Origin: Pseudomonadota bacterium
Lineage (GTDB): Bacteria > Desulfobacterota > Binatia > Binatales > Binataceae
Assembly (NCBI GenBank): GCA_021323945.1
Contig: JAJPKA010000014.1
Location: forward strand, 310,001-374,000
Direction of reading: 5' to 3'
DNA: 64,000 bases
Positions 7,495 to 16,812 of this stretch are shown here, piece by piece (positions within the stretch are counted from its first letter, which is position 1; each line of letters starts with the position of its first letter). The notes beneath the pieces were generated by a model. The model saw nothing but the letters and a program-made list of their open reading frames with translations, had not been told where the DNA came from and ran no database searches. A program made the translations under genes and the position numbers.

Positions 7495-9333
7495 CTAATC
7501 GGGTTCGACCTGGCGCCGCCAGTTATCCACCTCGGCGTACGGAGGCTGAGCCTTTTTGTCTAGCAGAAAATTCTCCAACACCAGGTAATCCATGCCCGTC
7601 CCCATGAAACAGCGATAAGCTTCTTCGGGTGAACAGACGATGGGTTCGCCCCGGACATTGAAAGAGGTGTTAACTACCAAAGCGCATCCGGTCAATTCTT
7701 CCAAACGCCGGAGCAGCTCGTAGAAGCGAGGATTTGTCTCTTTGTGCACCGTTTGAACCCGAGCGGAATAGTCCACGTGCGTCACCGCCGGAATAGTTGA
7801 GCGCGGCACTTTCAATTTGTCGATTCCGAACAGCCGCTCCTGCTCTGGCGACAACGGGAGGCGCAGCTCGTTTTTGACGGGCGCGACCAGCGCCATGTAA
7901 GGACTGGGCCGATCCAGAACGAAATAATCACCGACCCGTTCATATGTCACGGCGGGCGCAAACGGGCGAAATGATTCGCGAAACTTTATCTTCTGATTCA
8001 TTACCGACTGCATTTGCGAGCTGCGTGGGTCGCCGATAATTGAGCGGTTACCTAACGCTCGCGGTCCAAATTCCATCCGCCCTTGGAACCAGCCAACCAC
8101 TGCTCCTCGTTCGATCAGTTTCGCAACAGCTGTAAGCAAGCGGTCGTCATTCAGCAGCTCGAACGGCGCGCCGATCCGCTCGAGGTACGAACGGATATAG
8201 TCGGAGCTGAAGGAGGGGCCGAGGAAGCTGCCGTTCATCGAATCGCCCTCGCGGCGGTTGCGTGGCTGTTGGCAGTAGCCATGCCACGCCGCGAGCGCAG
8301 CGCCTATCGCTCCGCCTGCATCACCCGCAGCGGGTTGTATCCAAATATCGCGGAAAAGCTTTGCCTGCAGAATTTTTCCATTGGCTACGCAATTGAGCGC
8401 CACACCGCCTGCCATGCACAAGTATTCGGTGTCGAGTTCAACTCGCGCGGTCCGCGCCAGCCTAAGAACCACTTCTTCAGTTACCGCTTGGATCGAACGG
8501 GCCAAATCCATCTCGCGCTGAGTCAGCGGCGCGTCGGGTTGACGAGGCGGACCACCGAACAAATCGGCGAACTTCCGCCCTGTCATGGTGAGACCGGTGG
8601 CATAATCGAAATAGTCGAGATTCAGGCGAAACGTTCCATCAGGCTTGATATCGATGAGATGTTTAAGGATCGTCTCGACGTAGCGTGGCTCCCCGTATGG
8701 AGCCAATCCCATTAGTTTGTATTCACCTGAATTGACCTTGAAGCCAGTGTAGTAAGTGAAGGCCGAGTAGAGCAGTCCGAGTGAGTGTGGAAATTCGATC
8801 TGCCATTGCGGTGCCAGACGGCGCCCCTCACCCATCCAAAGCGAAGTGGTGGCCCATTCACCTACGCCATCCAGACAGAGCACTGCAGCGCGTTCAAACG
8901 GGCTCGGAAAAAAAGCCGATGCCGCATGTGCTTCGTGATGTTCAGTGAAGAGTAATCGCGGCAGTTGCGCCTGACGGATACCCCCAACTGCAGCGAGTTC
9001 GCGTTGCAGTAATGATTTGAGATTGAGCTTATCCCGCAGCCAAAGCGGCATTGCACTCAAGAAGGACTGCAAGCCCCTGGGTGCAAAGGCCAGGTAGGTC
9101 TCAAGTATCCGCTCGAACTTTATCCACGGCTTGTCGTAAAAGACCACGTAGGCGACATCTCTCATTGAGACGCCCGCGTGCGACAGACACCAGCCTATCG
9201 CCTGGCGCGGAAATCGAGCGTCGTGCTTTTTGCGTGAAAACCGTTCCTCCTGGACCGCTGCTACGATCCTTCCATCTTCGATGAGCGCCGCAGCACTATC
9301 GTGGTAATAGGCCGAAATGCCGAGAATGAGCAT
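7495..9333 (-). CDS. Carbamoyltransferase (NodU/CmcH/TobZ family)
   Basis: A 612-residue two-domain O-carbamoyltransferase. The N-terminal Kae1-like domain begins with LGISAYYHDSAA and carries the metal-binding EHHEAHAASAFF at about 131-142. The C-terminal domain has GPRALGNRSIIGDPR and later VNTSFNVRGEPIV, both conserved in TobZ-type enzymes that turn carbamoyl phosphate and ATP into carbamoyl-adenylate and transfer the carbamoyl group to a hydroxyl. Length and motifs are full. It is first in the three-gene minus-strand cassette with SxtJ-like and DUF5989. No antibiotic or nodulation gene is nearby, so the acceptor is unknown. Confidence 0.92.
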   Translation of the reverse strand: MLILGISAYYHDSAAALIEDGRIVAAVQEERFSRKKHDARFPRQAIGWCLSHAGVSMRDVAYVVFYDKPWIKFERILETYLAFAPRGLQSFLSAMPLWLRDKLNLKSLLQRELAAVGGIRQAQLPRLLFTEHHEAHAASAFFPSPFERAAVLCLDGVGEWATTSLWMGEGRRLAPQWQIEFPHSLGLLYSAFTYYTGFKVNSGEYKLMGLAPYGEPRYVETILKHLIDIKPDGTFRLNLDYFDYATGLTMTGRKFADLFGGPPRQPDAPLTQREMDLARSIQAVTEEVVLRLARTARVELDTEYLCMAGGVALNCVANGKILQAKLFRDIWIQPAAGDAGGAIGAALAAWHGYCQQPRNRREGDSMNGSFLGPSFSSDYIRSYLERIGAPFELLNDDRLLTAVAKLIERGAVVGWFQGRMEFGPRALGNRSIIGDPRSSQMQSVMNQKIKFRESFRPFAPAVTYERVGDYFVLDRPSPYMALVAPVKNELRLPLSPEQERLFGIDKLKVPRSTIPAVTHVDYSARVQTVHKETNPRFYELLRRLEELTGCALVVNTSFNVRGEPIVCSPEEAYRCFMGTGMDYLVLENFLLDKKAQPPYAEVDNWRRQVEPD

Positions 9334-9817
9334 ATGGGATGCACTGGCATTTTAGAGGCCCGCCACGCAAAGACCAAGCGTCTTTGAGAAACGAGGTACC
9401 GTCAGGCTCTGAGCCGCTCGAGCTTGCCCTCTGAGTGGACGGAAAACCACTGGCGTCACAACTATGTTCGAGGGAGCAAGACTGCTCCGGCACATGTTAA
9501 GAAGGATCGACGTGACGAAGCCGATTCAAAGCTTCCGCGGTCAGGTGAGTAACGCACGCCCGCGCAGGAAGGCTGCAGTCGCGCTTGCTGCTACTTAAGG
9601 CCGCATGAGGCGACGAACGCAAGTTGACTTCCAACAGGCAACGCCTTGGATCATGCGGGGCGCGCATTCAGCCGTTGGAAAACGGAAAAACCCGTTATTC
9701 GGGCAACTTGGCGGACAAGAATTGCCTTGTCAAAAAAGCGCGCGGGGCGGCCTTGAAAGATCTCCACTGGCCTCACCCGCGCGCAATCAACCTTTTGCGA
9801 TTACCGCCGCATCCTAA
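9334..9817. other. Intergenic region, 484 nt, no supported gene
   Basis: It lies upstream of the minus-strand carbamoyltransferase and after the end of the secreted-protein gene. Two overlapping 65-70 codon plus-strand frames (9605-9821) have no family resemblance, lack a clear SD and run into the next gene's 3' end, so they are not called. A promoter for the carbamoyltransferase cassette must lie here, but no convincing -35/-10 pair was found. Confidence 0.5.
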
Positions 9818-10321
9818 CTAAAACGGATCTGAGCTGCGCTGGCGCCTTAGCGTGCCGCTCAGTGGCGCCGCAGGAGCGCTCTGGAATATTTCGATCAGAC
9901 TCGGGTATACGAGGACAAAGTTGTAGTCCAGTGCGGCGTTGGGACAGTTGGTGGGCGTCGCGGAGATAAAGGAGAGCGACATTGTTCCCTGGCCGTCATA
10001 TCCCAGGTTGAAGCTGCCGCTCACCGAGCCATAACAAACATTGCCGTTTTCATTGGCGTAAATGTTGCCGCTGACGTTACCTCCCGAGTTGCTGGTGGGT
10101 TCAAGGTCGAACAAGCCGTTTTCGACCGTCCAAGTCGTTGCGCTACTCGGCTCGCACCCTCCAGTGCCAAAAGCCTCGCCACAACCACTGACGGCGAAAG
10201 CGTAGACTCCTCGCAGCGCGCGCGCGTTGGCGCTGGCCGCGCCTGCCGGTCGCGCAAATAGAATCATCAGACCGCTGACGATGGTGACGACGATTACGCC
10301 GCCTGCTCTGCCTTTGAACAT
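9818..10321 (-). CDS. Hypothetical secreted protein
   Basis: A 167-residue protein with a clear signal peptide: basic start MFKGR, hydrophobic core VIVVTIVSGLMILFA and a likely cleavage site after PAGA-A (about residue 28). The mature part is rich in Gly, Ser and Asn with four Cys (CGEAFGTGGC, CYGSVSG, NCPNAA), suggesting a small disulphide-stabilised beta fold in the periplasm or outside the cell. The start is supported by the strong SD AAAGGAGGGGG ahead of ATG. I do not recognise a family. It stands alone, between the carbamoyltransferase and glnA regions. Confidence 0.65.
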   Translation of the reverse strand: MFKGRAGGVIVVTIVSGLMILFARPAGAASANARALRGVYAFAVSGCGEAFGTGGCEPSSATTWTVENGLFDLEPTSNSGGNVSGNIYANENGNVCYGSVSGSFNLGYDGQGTMSLSFISATPTNCPNAALDYNFVLVYPSLIEIFQSAPAAPLSGTLRRQRSSDPF

Positions 10322-10829
10322 AACATTCCCCCTCCTTTGTCTGACGTCACGTTGGGCACCGCAAATTCATCCGGCTAAGGTAACGTCGGTGCTTTTCACG
10401 ACACATTAAATGGTGGGTGTCACCGAGATAGCTGATTGGCAGACCCTCCTGAGCTCAAATAGGACGGGATCTCCCCACCTTGATCGCGGCTCTCGAGGGC
10501 GAATTTCAAAAGCCCCCACGACGATCTCGATCCCGTCCTGATCAAGCAAGCTTGGTTCAGACCCTCGACCGCCGGACCGAAAGCTAACGCACTTCGTGAT
10601 TTCTGTCAACACAGAGTATGCAATACTTAACAAATTGATTATGGTGATTTGGAGCCGATCGCGTAATTCTAAAGGCGGTGAGCGGAAACCCTTGGTTGGG
10701 TCACAGGTGCGCAAGAAGAGTGGACAGCCTGAAACGGACAGGGGGCACACGAAAATGGGCGGCATTGCGTTGCCGCCCATTTTCATCGGTCGTAGACGAC
10801 CAGCTTCGAACGCTTAGCTTTCGACTCGC
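10322..10829. other. Intergenic region, 508 nt, with inverted repeats and a terminator
   Basis: No gene is supported. From the left it holds the palindrome TGACGTCA (10342-10349) just upstream of the secreted-protein gene, an exact 11-bp inverted repeat AGGACGGGATC/GATCCCGTCCT (10461-10471 and 10529-10539), and the glnA terminator hairpin at 10751-10784. Frames of 73-126 codons crossing the hairpin show no protein features and are rejected. Confidence 0.5.
10751..10784 (-). terminator. Hairpin terminator downstream of glnA
   Basis: A perfect 14-bp stem GAAAATGGGCGGCA/TGCCGCCCATTTTC with a 6-nt loop starts 45 nt after the glnA stop. The stem's own T-rich side gives a short T tract on both strands, so it could work in either direction. 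On position it most likely ends glnA transcripts. Confidence 0.75.
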
Positions 10830-12242
10830 TCAAGCATCAAAGTACAATGCGAATTCGTAAGGATGGGGACGCAAGCGCGTCTGGCTCACCTCGCGATTGT
10901 ACTTGTAGTCTATCCAGGTCTCGATGAGATCCTCGGTGAAAACATCACCCTTGAGCAGGAATTCGTGGTCCTTCTTGAGGTTCTCCAGTGCTTCCTCGAG
11001 CGATGCCGGCATCGTCGGCACGTCAGCCAGCTCGGCCGGCGTCAATGCGTAGATGTCTTTGTCGAGTGGCTGACCGGGATCAAGGCGACGCTGGATGCCA
11101 TCGAGACCCGCCATTAACATCGCCGAGAACGCCAGGTAGGGATTGCAAGTTGGATCAGGGAAACGCACTTCAATACGCTTGGCCTTCGGCGACGGCGAGT
11201 ACATCGGGATGCGGACCGCGGCCGAACGATTCCGACTCGAGTAGGCCAGATTAATTGGGGCTTCAAAGCCCGGTACCAAACGCCGGTAGGAATTGGTCCC
11301 CGGGTTGGTGAAAGCGGCCAACGCCGGTGCGTGCTGCAGGATTCCGGCAATGTAATGAAGCCCGAGTTCCGACATTCCGGCATAACCGGAGCCGGCGAAT
11401 AACGGCGTTTCGCCTTTCCAGAGGCTTTGATGGGTGTGCATCCCCGAGCCGTTGTCGCCGAAAATCGGTTTGGGCATGAACGTCACGGTCATGCCGTGGC
11501 GGAGAGCCACATTCTTGCAAATATATTTGTGCCAGGTAAGCCAGTCCGCCATTTTTGTCAGCGAGTTAAAGCGCATATCGATCTCGGCCTGACCGGCCGT
11601 CGCAACCTCGTGATGATGCTTCTCAACCCGGATTCCGACCCGCTCCATTTCAAGCACCATCTCAGAGCGGATGTCCTGCAGGGTGTCATTCGGCGGAACC
11701 GGGAAGTAGCCCTCTTTGTAACGCGGCTTGTAGCCGAGGTTGACGCCTTCTTTTCCGCTATTCCACACGCCCTCATTTGATTCGATGTAGTAGTAACTCG
11801 AATGCTGGTTGGTGTCGTAGCGGATACCGTTGAAGATGAAAAATTCGGGCTCAGGCCCGAAGTAAGCGATGTCTCCGATACCAGTCGATTTGAGATAAGC
11901 CTCGGCCTTCCGCGCCACGTTGCGAGGATCGCGGGTATAGGCAGCACGAGTAATCGGGTCCTGGATATTACAGATCAGGGAAAGCGTGGGCTCTTTGGTG
12001 AACGGGTCGAGCACCGCGGTGTCCGGATCGGGAATCACCAGCATGTCGCTGCTCTCGATCGACTGCCATCCCCTAATCGATGAACCATCGAAGCCAAGTC
12101 CTTCTTGGAACGGAGCATCGTCGCGGAATTCGCTAATCGGAACAGCGAAATGTTGCCAGGTGCCGAGAAGGTCAATGAATTTTAGGTCGACCATCACGAC
12201 GCCTTTGTCTTTGATCATTTGCAGAACTTCTTTCGGAGTCAT
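10830..12242 (-). CDS. glnA: Glutamine synthetase type I
   Basis: A 470-residue GS-I that makes glutamine from glutamate, ammonia and ATP. An N-terminal beta-grasp domain with [10 protein letters not shown] is followed by the catalytic domain with [18 protein letters not shown] and the adenylylation-type tyrosine in [10 protein letters not shown], implying control by GlnE-type modification. I place the start at ATG 12242 rather than an upstream TTG, because AAGGAGG sits 12 nt before this ATG and inside the longer version, and 470 residues equals the family length. A strong hairpin follows the stop. It appears monocistronic. Confidence 0.96.
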   Translation of the reverse strand: MTPKEVLQMIKDKGVVMVDLKFIDLLGTWQHFAVPISEFRDDAPFQEGLGFDGSSIRGWQSIESSDMLVIPDPDTAVLDPFTKEPTLSLICNIQDPITRAAYTRDPRNVARKAEAYLKSTGIGDIAYFGPEPEFFIFNGIRYDTNQHSSYYYIESNEGVWNSGKEGVNLGYKPRYKEGYFPVPPNDTLQDIRSEMVLEMERVGIRVEKHHHEVATAGQAEIDMRFNSLTKMADWLTWHKYICKNVALRHGMTVTFMPKPIFGDNGSGMHTHQSLWKGETPLFAGSGYAGMSELGLHYIAGILQHAPALAAFTNPGTNSYRRLVPGFEAPINLAYSSRNRSAAVRIPMYSPSPKAKRIEVRFPDPTCNPYLAFSAMLMAGLDGIQRRLDPGQPLDKDIYALTPAELADVPTMPASLEEALENLKKDHEFLLKGDVFTEDLIETWIDYKYNREVSQTRLRPHPYEFALYFDA

Positions 12243-12385
12243 CTGACCCGGCTTCCTCCTTGCCGCATTCAGGGGCGGCAAACCCGTGCATCGAATTCAT
12301 TTACCGCGAATGTGGTCGCTGCGCAATTTGCCCCTAAGGCGGCATATCCGCTCGGGACCGCCACAGCCCTGTCTTGGCGACCATT

Positions 12386-12430
12386 CGCTCATTTGAGCGG
12401 CAGTTGATGCCCGTTTGAGCAGCGGCTCAA
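12386..12430. repeat. Two adjacent palindromes with TTGAGC half-sites upstream of glnA
   Basis: CGCTCATTTGAGCG (12386-12399) is a palindrome with a two-base centre, and TTGAGC-AGCG-GCTCAA (12415-12430) is a stem of 6 bp with a four-base loop. Both use the same TTGAGC half-site and lie between the glnA start and the end of the DUF1646 gene. They could be operator sites for glnA or a 3' structure for the upstream gene; sequence alone cannot decide. Confidence 0.4.
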
Positions 12431-12526
12431 TTCCAAACTGCTGCGCTCACGAAATAAAACAGCGCACAGCGCGCACTTACTTGCGCGCCTTTAGCCCGAA
12501 CCAGCGCCAACAGCTCGCGGCCAGGT

Positions 12527-13540
12527 TTAGACAATAAAAAACAACGCAGCAAAGTAGATACCCAACAGTGCGAAACCCACCGGTACACCCACTTGAGCCC
12601 ATTCCCGGCTCCTGATGCCGAGTTGGTAGGCGCAAACCAAATTAGGGACGTTTCCAGGAATCAACATCCCCCCCGAAATGAGCAGTGACAACAAGGCGCT
12701 TCGTGCCCTGGCCAGATCGATGCCATGGAATTCAATTGCGACCAAAGTTGCGTTGTCGAGCGCGGCTGAAGCTAGATTGACCCAAAAGAGCGCCTCATTC
12801 GAGAGCTTCCCGACATAGTGCGACGACAGCGGCGCAAGCGCTTTGCCAATAAAGATGAGCCCCGCAACAAAAGCCAGTACCCTCAGTCCTTGGCGAATGG
12901 ATTCGGCTGGTCCCTCGCGGCTTCGCACGAAGCTGGCGCCCAAGCTATAGGGGCCGCGTGCTTGGTAGCCTGCCAGCGCGCATAGGCCTGCAATCGCCGG
13001 CAAGACCCACCAAGCGAGCAGGCCAAAAAGCCCCAAGAAGTCGAGCCGCAATCCTGCGCTGGCAATGGTTGCCAACGGTTCACCAAGCGGAGTCAAAGCA
13101 GCGCCTAACCCGATGGCAAAGCTTCCCAGAACCGCCACCTTGGTTCGTTCCGGTGGCGCCAAGCCCATCAAACCCACCGCCTCAGCTAGCATGAGTGCTG
13201 CCACAACCGCCGTAATCACGCTCGAAAGTAGCGCGAGTATTATCAGCGAAGATGCGACCATGGCCGGTCTCGGCAAAAGGCGGCGCATTGTAGCAAAGAG
13301 GTCATCCAACTGATGGCGGAATCTGCCAAATAGCAAGCCGGCCGCGATCACAACCAAAGTGATAGGCGTGGCAGCAATCAGGGCATGGCTAACCAGTTTC
13401 CACTCCCAACAGCGAGCGACTGTTAAGGCAATAGCTCCCAAGACCAGACAGAAAAGGTCTAGATTTTCTTCCAAAGGGGCAAGAATCAGCGGCCCGGCAA
13501 GAAGGGCACCGAGAATAACGAACATCGCGACCCTGTTCAT
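12527..13540 (-). CDS. DUF1646 family membrane protein, predicted cation transporter
   Basis: A 337-residue polytopic protein with about ten hydrophobic segments, matching the DUF1646 family related to Na+/H+ antiporter-like (IT superfamily) permeases. A conserved Gly/Pro region (LGAALTPLGEPLATI) and a late segment (SAALDNATLVAIEF, then GGMLIPGNVPNL) look like the discontinuous helices of ion transporters. I chose ATG 13540; a TTG ten codons upstream is possible, and neither has a strong SD. The ion carried is unknown. It lies 5' of glnA on the same strand with a 284-nt gap. Confidence 0.75.
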   Translation of the reverse strand: MNRVAMFVILGALLAGPLILAPLEENLDLFCLVLGAIALTVARCWEWKLVSHALIAATPITLVVIAAGLLFGRFRHQLDDLFATMRRLLPRPAMVASSLIILALLSSVITAVVAALMLAEAVGLMGLAPPERTKVAVLGSFAIGLGAALTPLGEPLATIASAGLRLDFLGLFGLLAWWVLPAIAGLCALAGYQARGPYSLGASFVRSREGPAESIRQGLRVLAFVAGLIFIGKALAPLSSHYVGKLSNEALFWVNLASAALDNATLVAIEFHGIDLARARSALLSLLISGGMLIPGNVPNLVCAYQLGIRSREWAQVGVPVGFALLGIYFAALFFIV

Positions 13541-13658
13541 TGGCTGGAACCGGCGGTGGATCAATCGCAACTAGCGTACTAGTTTGAAGCCGCAGTGCTA
13601 GTTGGAGGATGCGGGTAGGGATCGCCCGGAATTGGCCGGTCCTGCAGGAGATCTTACG

Positions 13659-14822
13659 ATGGATTTCGATTTAACCGATGCCCAACAGGAAATTGTCAAC
13701 AGCGTCAGAGCCCTCTGTCAGCGGTTTCCCGACGAATACTGGCGCGGCCAGGACGCGCGACACGAATTCCCCCACGACTTCTATAAGGCTGTCGCTGACG
13801 CCGGTTTCCTCGGCATTGCCATTCCCGAACAGTATGGCGGCAGCGGGCTAGGCATTACTGAAGCGGCGCTCGTGATGCGTGAGCTCGCTTATGCCGGGGC
13901 GATGAATGCGGCTAGCGCGGTTCACCTCGGGATTTTCGGCCTCGCGCCGGTCATACGTTATGGCAGTGAGGAGCTTAAGCAGAGAGTGTTGCCACGTGCG
14001 GTAAGTGGGGAGCTTCATTTTTCATTCGCAGTTACCGAGCCCGACGCCGGCAACGACATAACACACATCAAAACGTTCGCTAGACGCGAAGGCGACTACT
14101 ACGTCATCAATGGACGTAAAGTGTTTACGACCAAAGCGCAGGAGGCCGATAAGATGCTCCTGCTCACCCGTACCACGCCTATAGAAAAGGTAACCAAAAA
14201 GACCGACGGCATGTCTTTGTTCCTGGCCGATTTGGACCGCAGCGCCGTCGAAGTGCGCGAGCTAAAGAAGCTGGGGCGACATGCGGTGGACACCAATATG
14301 TTGTTCATCGATGGCCTTAGAGTGTCGGCGGCCGACCTGGTTGGGCAGGAGGGGCGTGGCTTTCACATGCTGCTGGATGGCCTTAATCCCGAGCGAATCC
14401 TGGTCGCCGCCGAGGCCATCGGAATGGGTCGTTCAGCGCTCGATCGCGCGGTACGTTATGCGAAAGAGCGAGTCGTCTTCGGCCGTCCCATCGGTCAAAA
14501 CCAGGCAATTGCCCACCCTCTTGCCGACGTCTATGCAAAACTGGAGGTGGCTGAGCTGATGGTGTTCAAGGCGGCGTGGTTATTCGATCACCAGAAACCT
14601 TGCGGAGCCGAGGCCAACATCGCCAAGTTGCGAGCAGCGGAAGCCGGTTTCGAAGCCTGTGATCGGGCGGTGCAGACCTTGGGTGGATACGGTTATATGC
14701 AGGAATACGACGTCGAGCGATATTTTCGTGAATGCCGCATGGTGAAAATCGCACCGGTCTCGCAGGAAATGGTGCTCAATACGATTAGCGAGCACGTTCT
14801 CAAACTACCAAGGTCTTACTGA
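13659..14822 (+). CDS. Acyl-CoA dehydrogenase, IVD/LCAD-like catalytic site
   Basis: A 387-residue FAD enzyme that oxidises an acyl-CoA to the trans-2-enoyl-CoA and passes electrons to ETF. It has the N-terminal helical domain, the middle beta domain with AVTEPDAGND (124-133) and the C-terminal domain with LGGYGYMQEYDVERYFRE (341-358). The usual IYEGTSEI motif is replaced by IAPVSQEM (364-371). Glu245 in LNPERILVA matches the catalytic base position used by isovaleryl- and long-chain enzymes. The start is fixed by SD CAGGAG 8 nt before ATG. A cognate ETF is encoded at 45-47 kb in this window. Confidence 0.92.
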   Translation: MDFDLTDAQQEIVNSVRALCQRFPDEYWRGQDARHEFPHDFYKAVADAGFLGIAIPEQYGGSGLGITEAALVMRELAYAGAMNAASAVHLGIFGLAPVIRYGSEELKQRVLPRAVSGELHFSFAVTEPDAGNDITHIKTFARREGDYYVINGRKVFTTKAQEADKMLLLTRTTPIEKVTKKTDGMSLFLADLDRSAVEVRELKKLGRHAVDTNMLFIDGLRVSAADLVGQEGRGFHMLLDGLNPERILVAAEAIGMGRSALDRAVRYAKERVVFGRPIGQNQAIAHPLADVYAKLEVAELMVFKAAWLFDHQKPCGAEANIAKLRAAEAGFEACDRAVQTLGGYGYMQEYDVERYFRECRMVKIAPVSQEMVLNTISEHVLKLPRSY

Positions 14823-14995
14823 AAGTGAATAAAAGTGAAGCCGCGCGACACTGTTGGAGCCGCAGCCTGGTTGCTGCTCGCGGGTTTGGCAAATGCTTAC
14901 GATTCGTATAAGAATTCCTTTACGCTGATTGAGATTCGGGCGGGCATCTTTTGCCGCTCCAAGTTGTCCTTACCTTAGACGGAGGGAACCAGACG

Positions 14996-16723
14996 GTGGC
15001 TGACCTCGACATTCAAATCAAGGGCGGAACGGTGGTCGACGGTACGCGTGTGCCGCGCTTTCAAGCGGATGTGTGGATCAAAGACGGCAGAATCGTGCAG
15101 ATCGGTGGCCGGGCGCCCGGATTCGCCAAGAAAGTAATCGATGCGGATGGCCTAATCGTGGCGCCAGGTTTCATCGATCTACACACCCACTACGACGCAC
15201 AGATTCGCTGGGATCCCTGGTGCACCATCTCGGGCTGGCATGGCGTCACCTCGGTTGTCCTCGGCAATTGCGGATTCGGCTTCGCACCGTGCGCGCCTGA
15301 CTTTCGGGAACGCTCGATGCTCACGATGACGCGCACCGAGGCCATCCCTTACAGTGCGATGAAGGCTGGGATGAACTGGGACTGGGAAACCATCCCTGAG
15401 TATCTGGACTCGCTCGATCGCGCGCCCAAGGGCGTGAATTGTATCCAATACATGCCGACCGCGTCATTGATGACCTACGTCATGGGGTTGGAGGCAGCCA
15501 AGACGCGGCCAGCCAATGAGGGCGAGCGGGCGGCGATGCGCTGGCTGCTGAATGAAGGACTTGATGCGGGCCTCTGTGGTTTTTCAATTCAGCGACTCGG
15601 CCGGCATTCCGGTCAGGCGGATTACGACGGTTCACCGATGGTGACCGACACGATGGTCGACGAGGACATACTTAATCTTGCCCGCGTCCTCCGAAAGCGC
15701 GACGAAGGTTTCATCGAGATCACCCAGGCAACCGGCCACATCAAAGAAGATCTCGCCTTCGTGGAAAAGCTGGCCGAGGAAGCCCGCCGACCGATTTTGT
15801 TCCAGGCGGTCGCTGCAAGTCGCCATGATCCCGATGTGCATCGCAAAACTCTGGCGTGGATCGCCAAAATGCGCGCCAAAGGACTTCCAATTTTTGGACA
15901 AGCTGCGACTGTACGGGTCGGCTTCGCCTTTACGCTGGAGCACTGGAACCTGTATGACGTTTCTTCCGCGTGGCGCGATATGCTTACGGGCACCAAAGAG
16001 GAACGGGCCGCGAAGATGCGCAATCCCGCGATGCGCGAAGCGGCTAAAAGCCCCCGCGCCATGTATGCTCTTGATAAGAACGCAGCCGGTATCGGCGGGC
16101 GCCTGCCTAAGCTCATCGTGCAATGGGTCAACAACGTACCCGAATTGGAGAAGTACGTCGGCAAGTCTCTTGGTCAGATCGCCGAGGAAGAGGGTAAGCA
16201 TCCCGTCGATGTGATGTTGGATCTCTCGCTGGCCACAGACCTTAAGGCCGAGTTCCTCACCCCGATGCAGCAGTTCAATGCTGACTACAATGCAGAAATA
16301 ATTAACAACTCACCGTATACCTTCCCCGGTGTTTCCGATGGCGGCGCTCATACCAAGTTCCTGACGGCGGGCTCCTTCACAACTGACTTTCTCCGCTGGT
16401 TGGTGCGCGATGAACAGAAGGTGACGCTCGAGGAAGCTCATTACCGCATGTCGGCATTACCTGCTCACGCCGCCGGCTTCCGCGACCGAGGGATCCTGCG
16501 CGAGGGAGCGTGGGCCGATATAGTCGTGTATGACCTCAACGGGCTCGATGTCGAGCCCGAATGGACCGGCGAGATAGCCTACGACTTCCCCGGCGGTGAA
16601 TGGCGGCGGATCCAACGGGCGAAAGGCTACCGCTCAATCATCGTCAACGGGGTAGAGACCTTTAGCGAGGGCAAGTGCACAGGAGCTACGCCAGGCAAAT
16701 TGTTGCGGCATGGCCATGCCTGA
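14996..16723 (+). CDS. N-acyl-D-amino-acid deacylase family amidohydrolase
   Basis: A 575-residue TIM-barrel amidohydrolase of the D-aminoacylase group. It has the metal-binding HTH of GFIDLHTHYD (His63, His65), a late histidine in TGHIKED, and the C-terminal GGAHTKF and composite-domain strands (GREGAWADIVVYDLN-like) that bring the chain back to the N-terminal beta sandwich. The start is GTG at 14996, with SD GGAGGG 9 nt upstream; a TTG 15 codons earlier has no SD. A possible promoter, TTGGCA (14886) and TATAAG (14907) with a short 15-nt spacer, lies upstream. Likely hydrolyses an amide or cyclic amide; substrate unknown. Confidence 0.85.
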   Translation: MADLDIQIKGGTVVDGTRVPRFQADVWIKDGRIVQIGGRAPGFAKKVIDADGLIVAPGFIDLHTHYDAQIRWDPWCTISGWHGVTSVVLGNCGFGFAPCAPDFRERSMLTMTRTEAIPYSAMKAGMNWDWETIPEYLDSLDRAPKGVNCIQYMPTASLMTYVMGLEAAKTRPANEGERAAMRWLLNEGLDAGLCGFSIQRLGRHSGQADYDGSPMVTDTMVDEDILNLARVLRKRDEGFIEITQATGHIKEDLAFVEKLAEEARRPILFQAVAASRHDPDVHRKTLAWIAKMRAKGLPIFGQAATVRVGFAFTLEHWNLYDVSSAWRDMLTGTKEERAAKMRNPAMREAAKSPRAMYALDKNAAGIGGRLPKLIVQWVNNVPELEKYVGKSLGQIAEEEGKHPVDVMLDLSLATDLKAEFLTPMQQFNADYNAEIINNSPYTFPGVSDGGAHTKFLTAGSFTTDFLRWLVRDEQKVTLEEAHYRMSALPAHAAGFRDRGILREGAWADIVVYDLNGLDVEPEWTGEIAYDFPGGEWRRIQRAKGYRSIIVNGVETFSEGKCTGATPGKLLRHGHA

Positions 16724-16780
16724 GTGCTGAGTCCTGGCCGCGGGCAGTCTCTGCTCGGGTCTGATCGAAGTCCTGGCGGT

Positions 16781-16812
16781 AAAAAACGAGCGGCTCGACC
16801 GCTCGTTTTTTT
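16781..16812 (+). terminator. Intrinsic terminator after the amidohydrolase gene
   Basis: A perfect 13-bp stem AAAAAACGAGCGG/CCGCTCGTTTTTT with a 5-nt loop ends in seven T residues, 58 nt after the stop. It is a textbook factor-independent terminator and, because of the A-run on the left arm, could work on both strands. Confidence 0.92.

Noticed and set aside
9605-9821. Overlapping small plus-strand frames of 65-70 codons
   Set aside because: No family features, weak or no SD, and the 3' end runs into the secreted-protein gene on the other strand.
10406-10817. Frames of 73-126 codons on both strands near the glnA terminator
   Set aside because: They read through the perfect terminator hairpin and show no protein-like signals.
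12243-12526. Sigma54 promoter for glnA
   Set aside because: No GG-N10-GC pair of the TGGCAC-N5-TTGC type was found on the minus strand.
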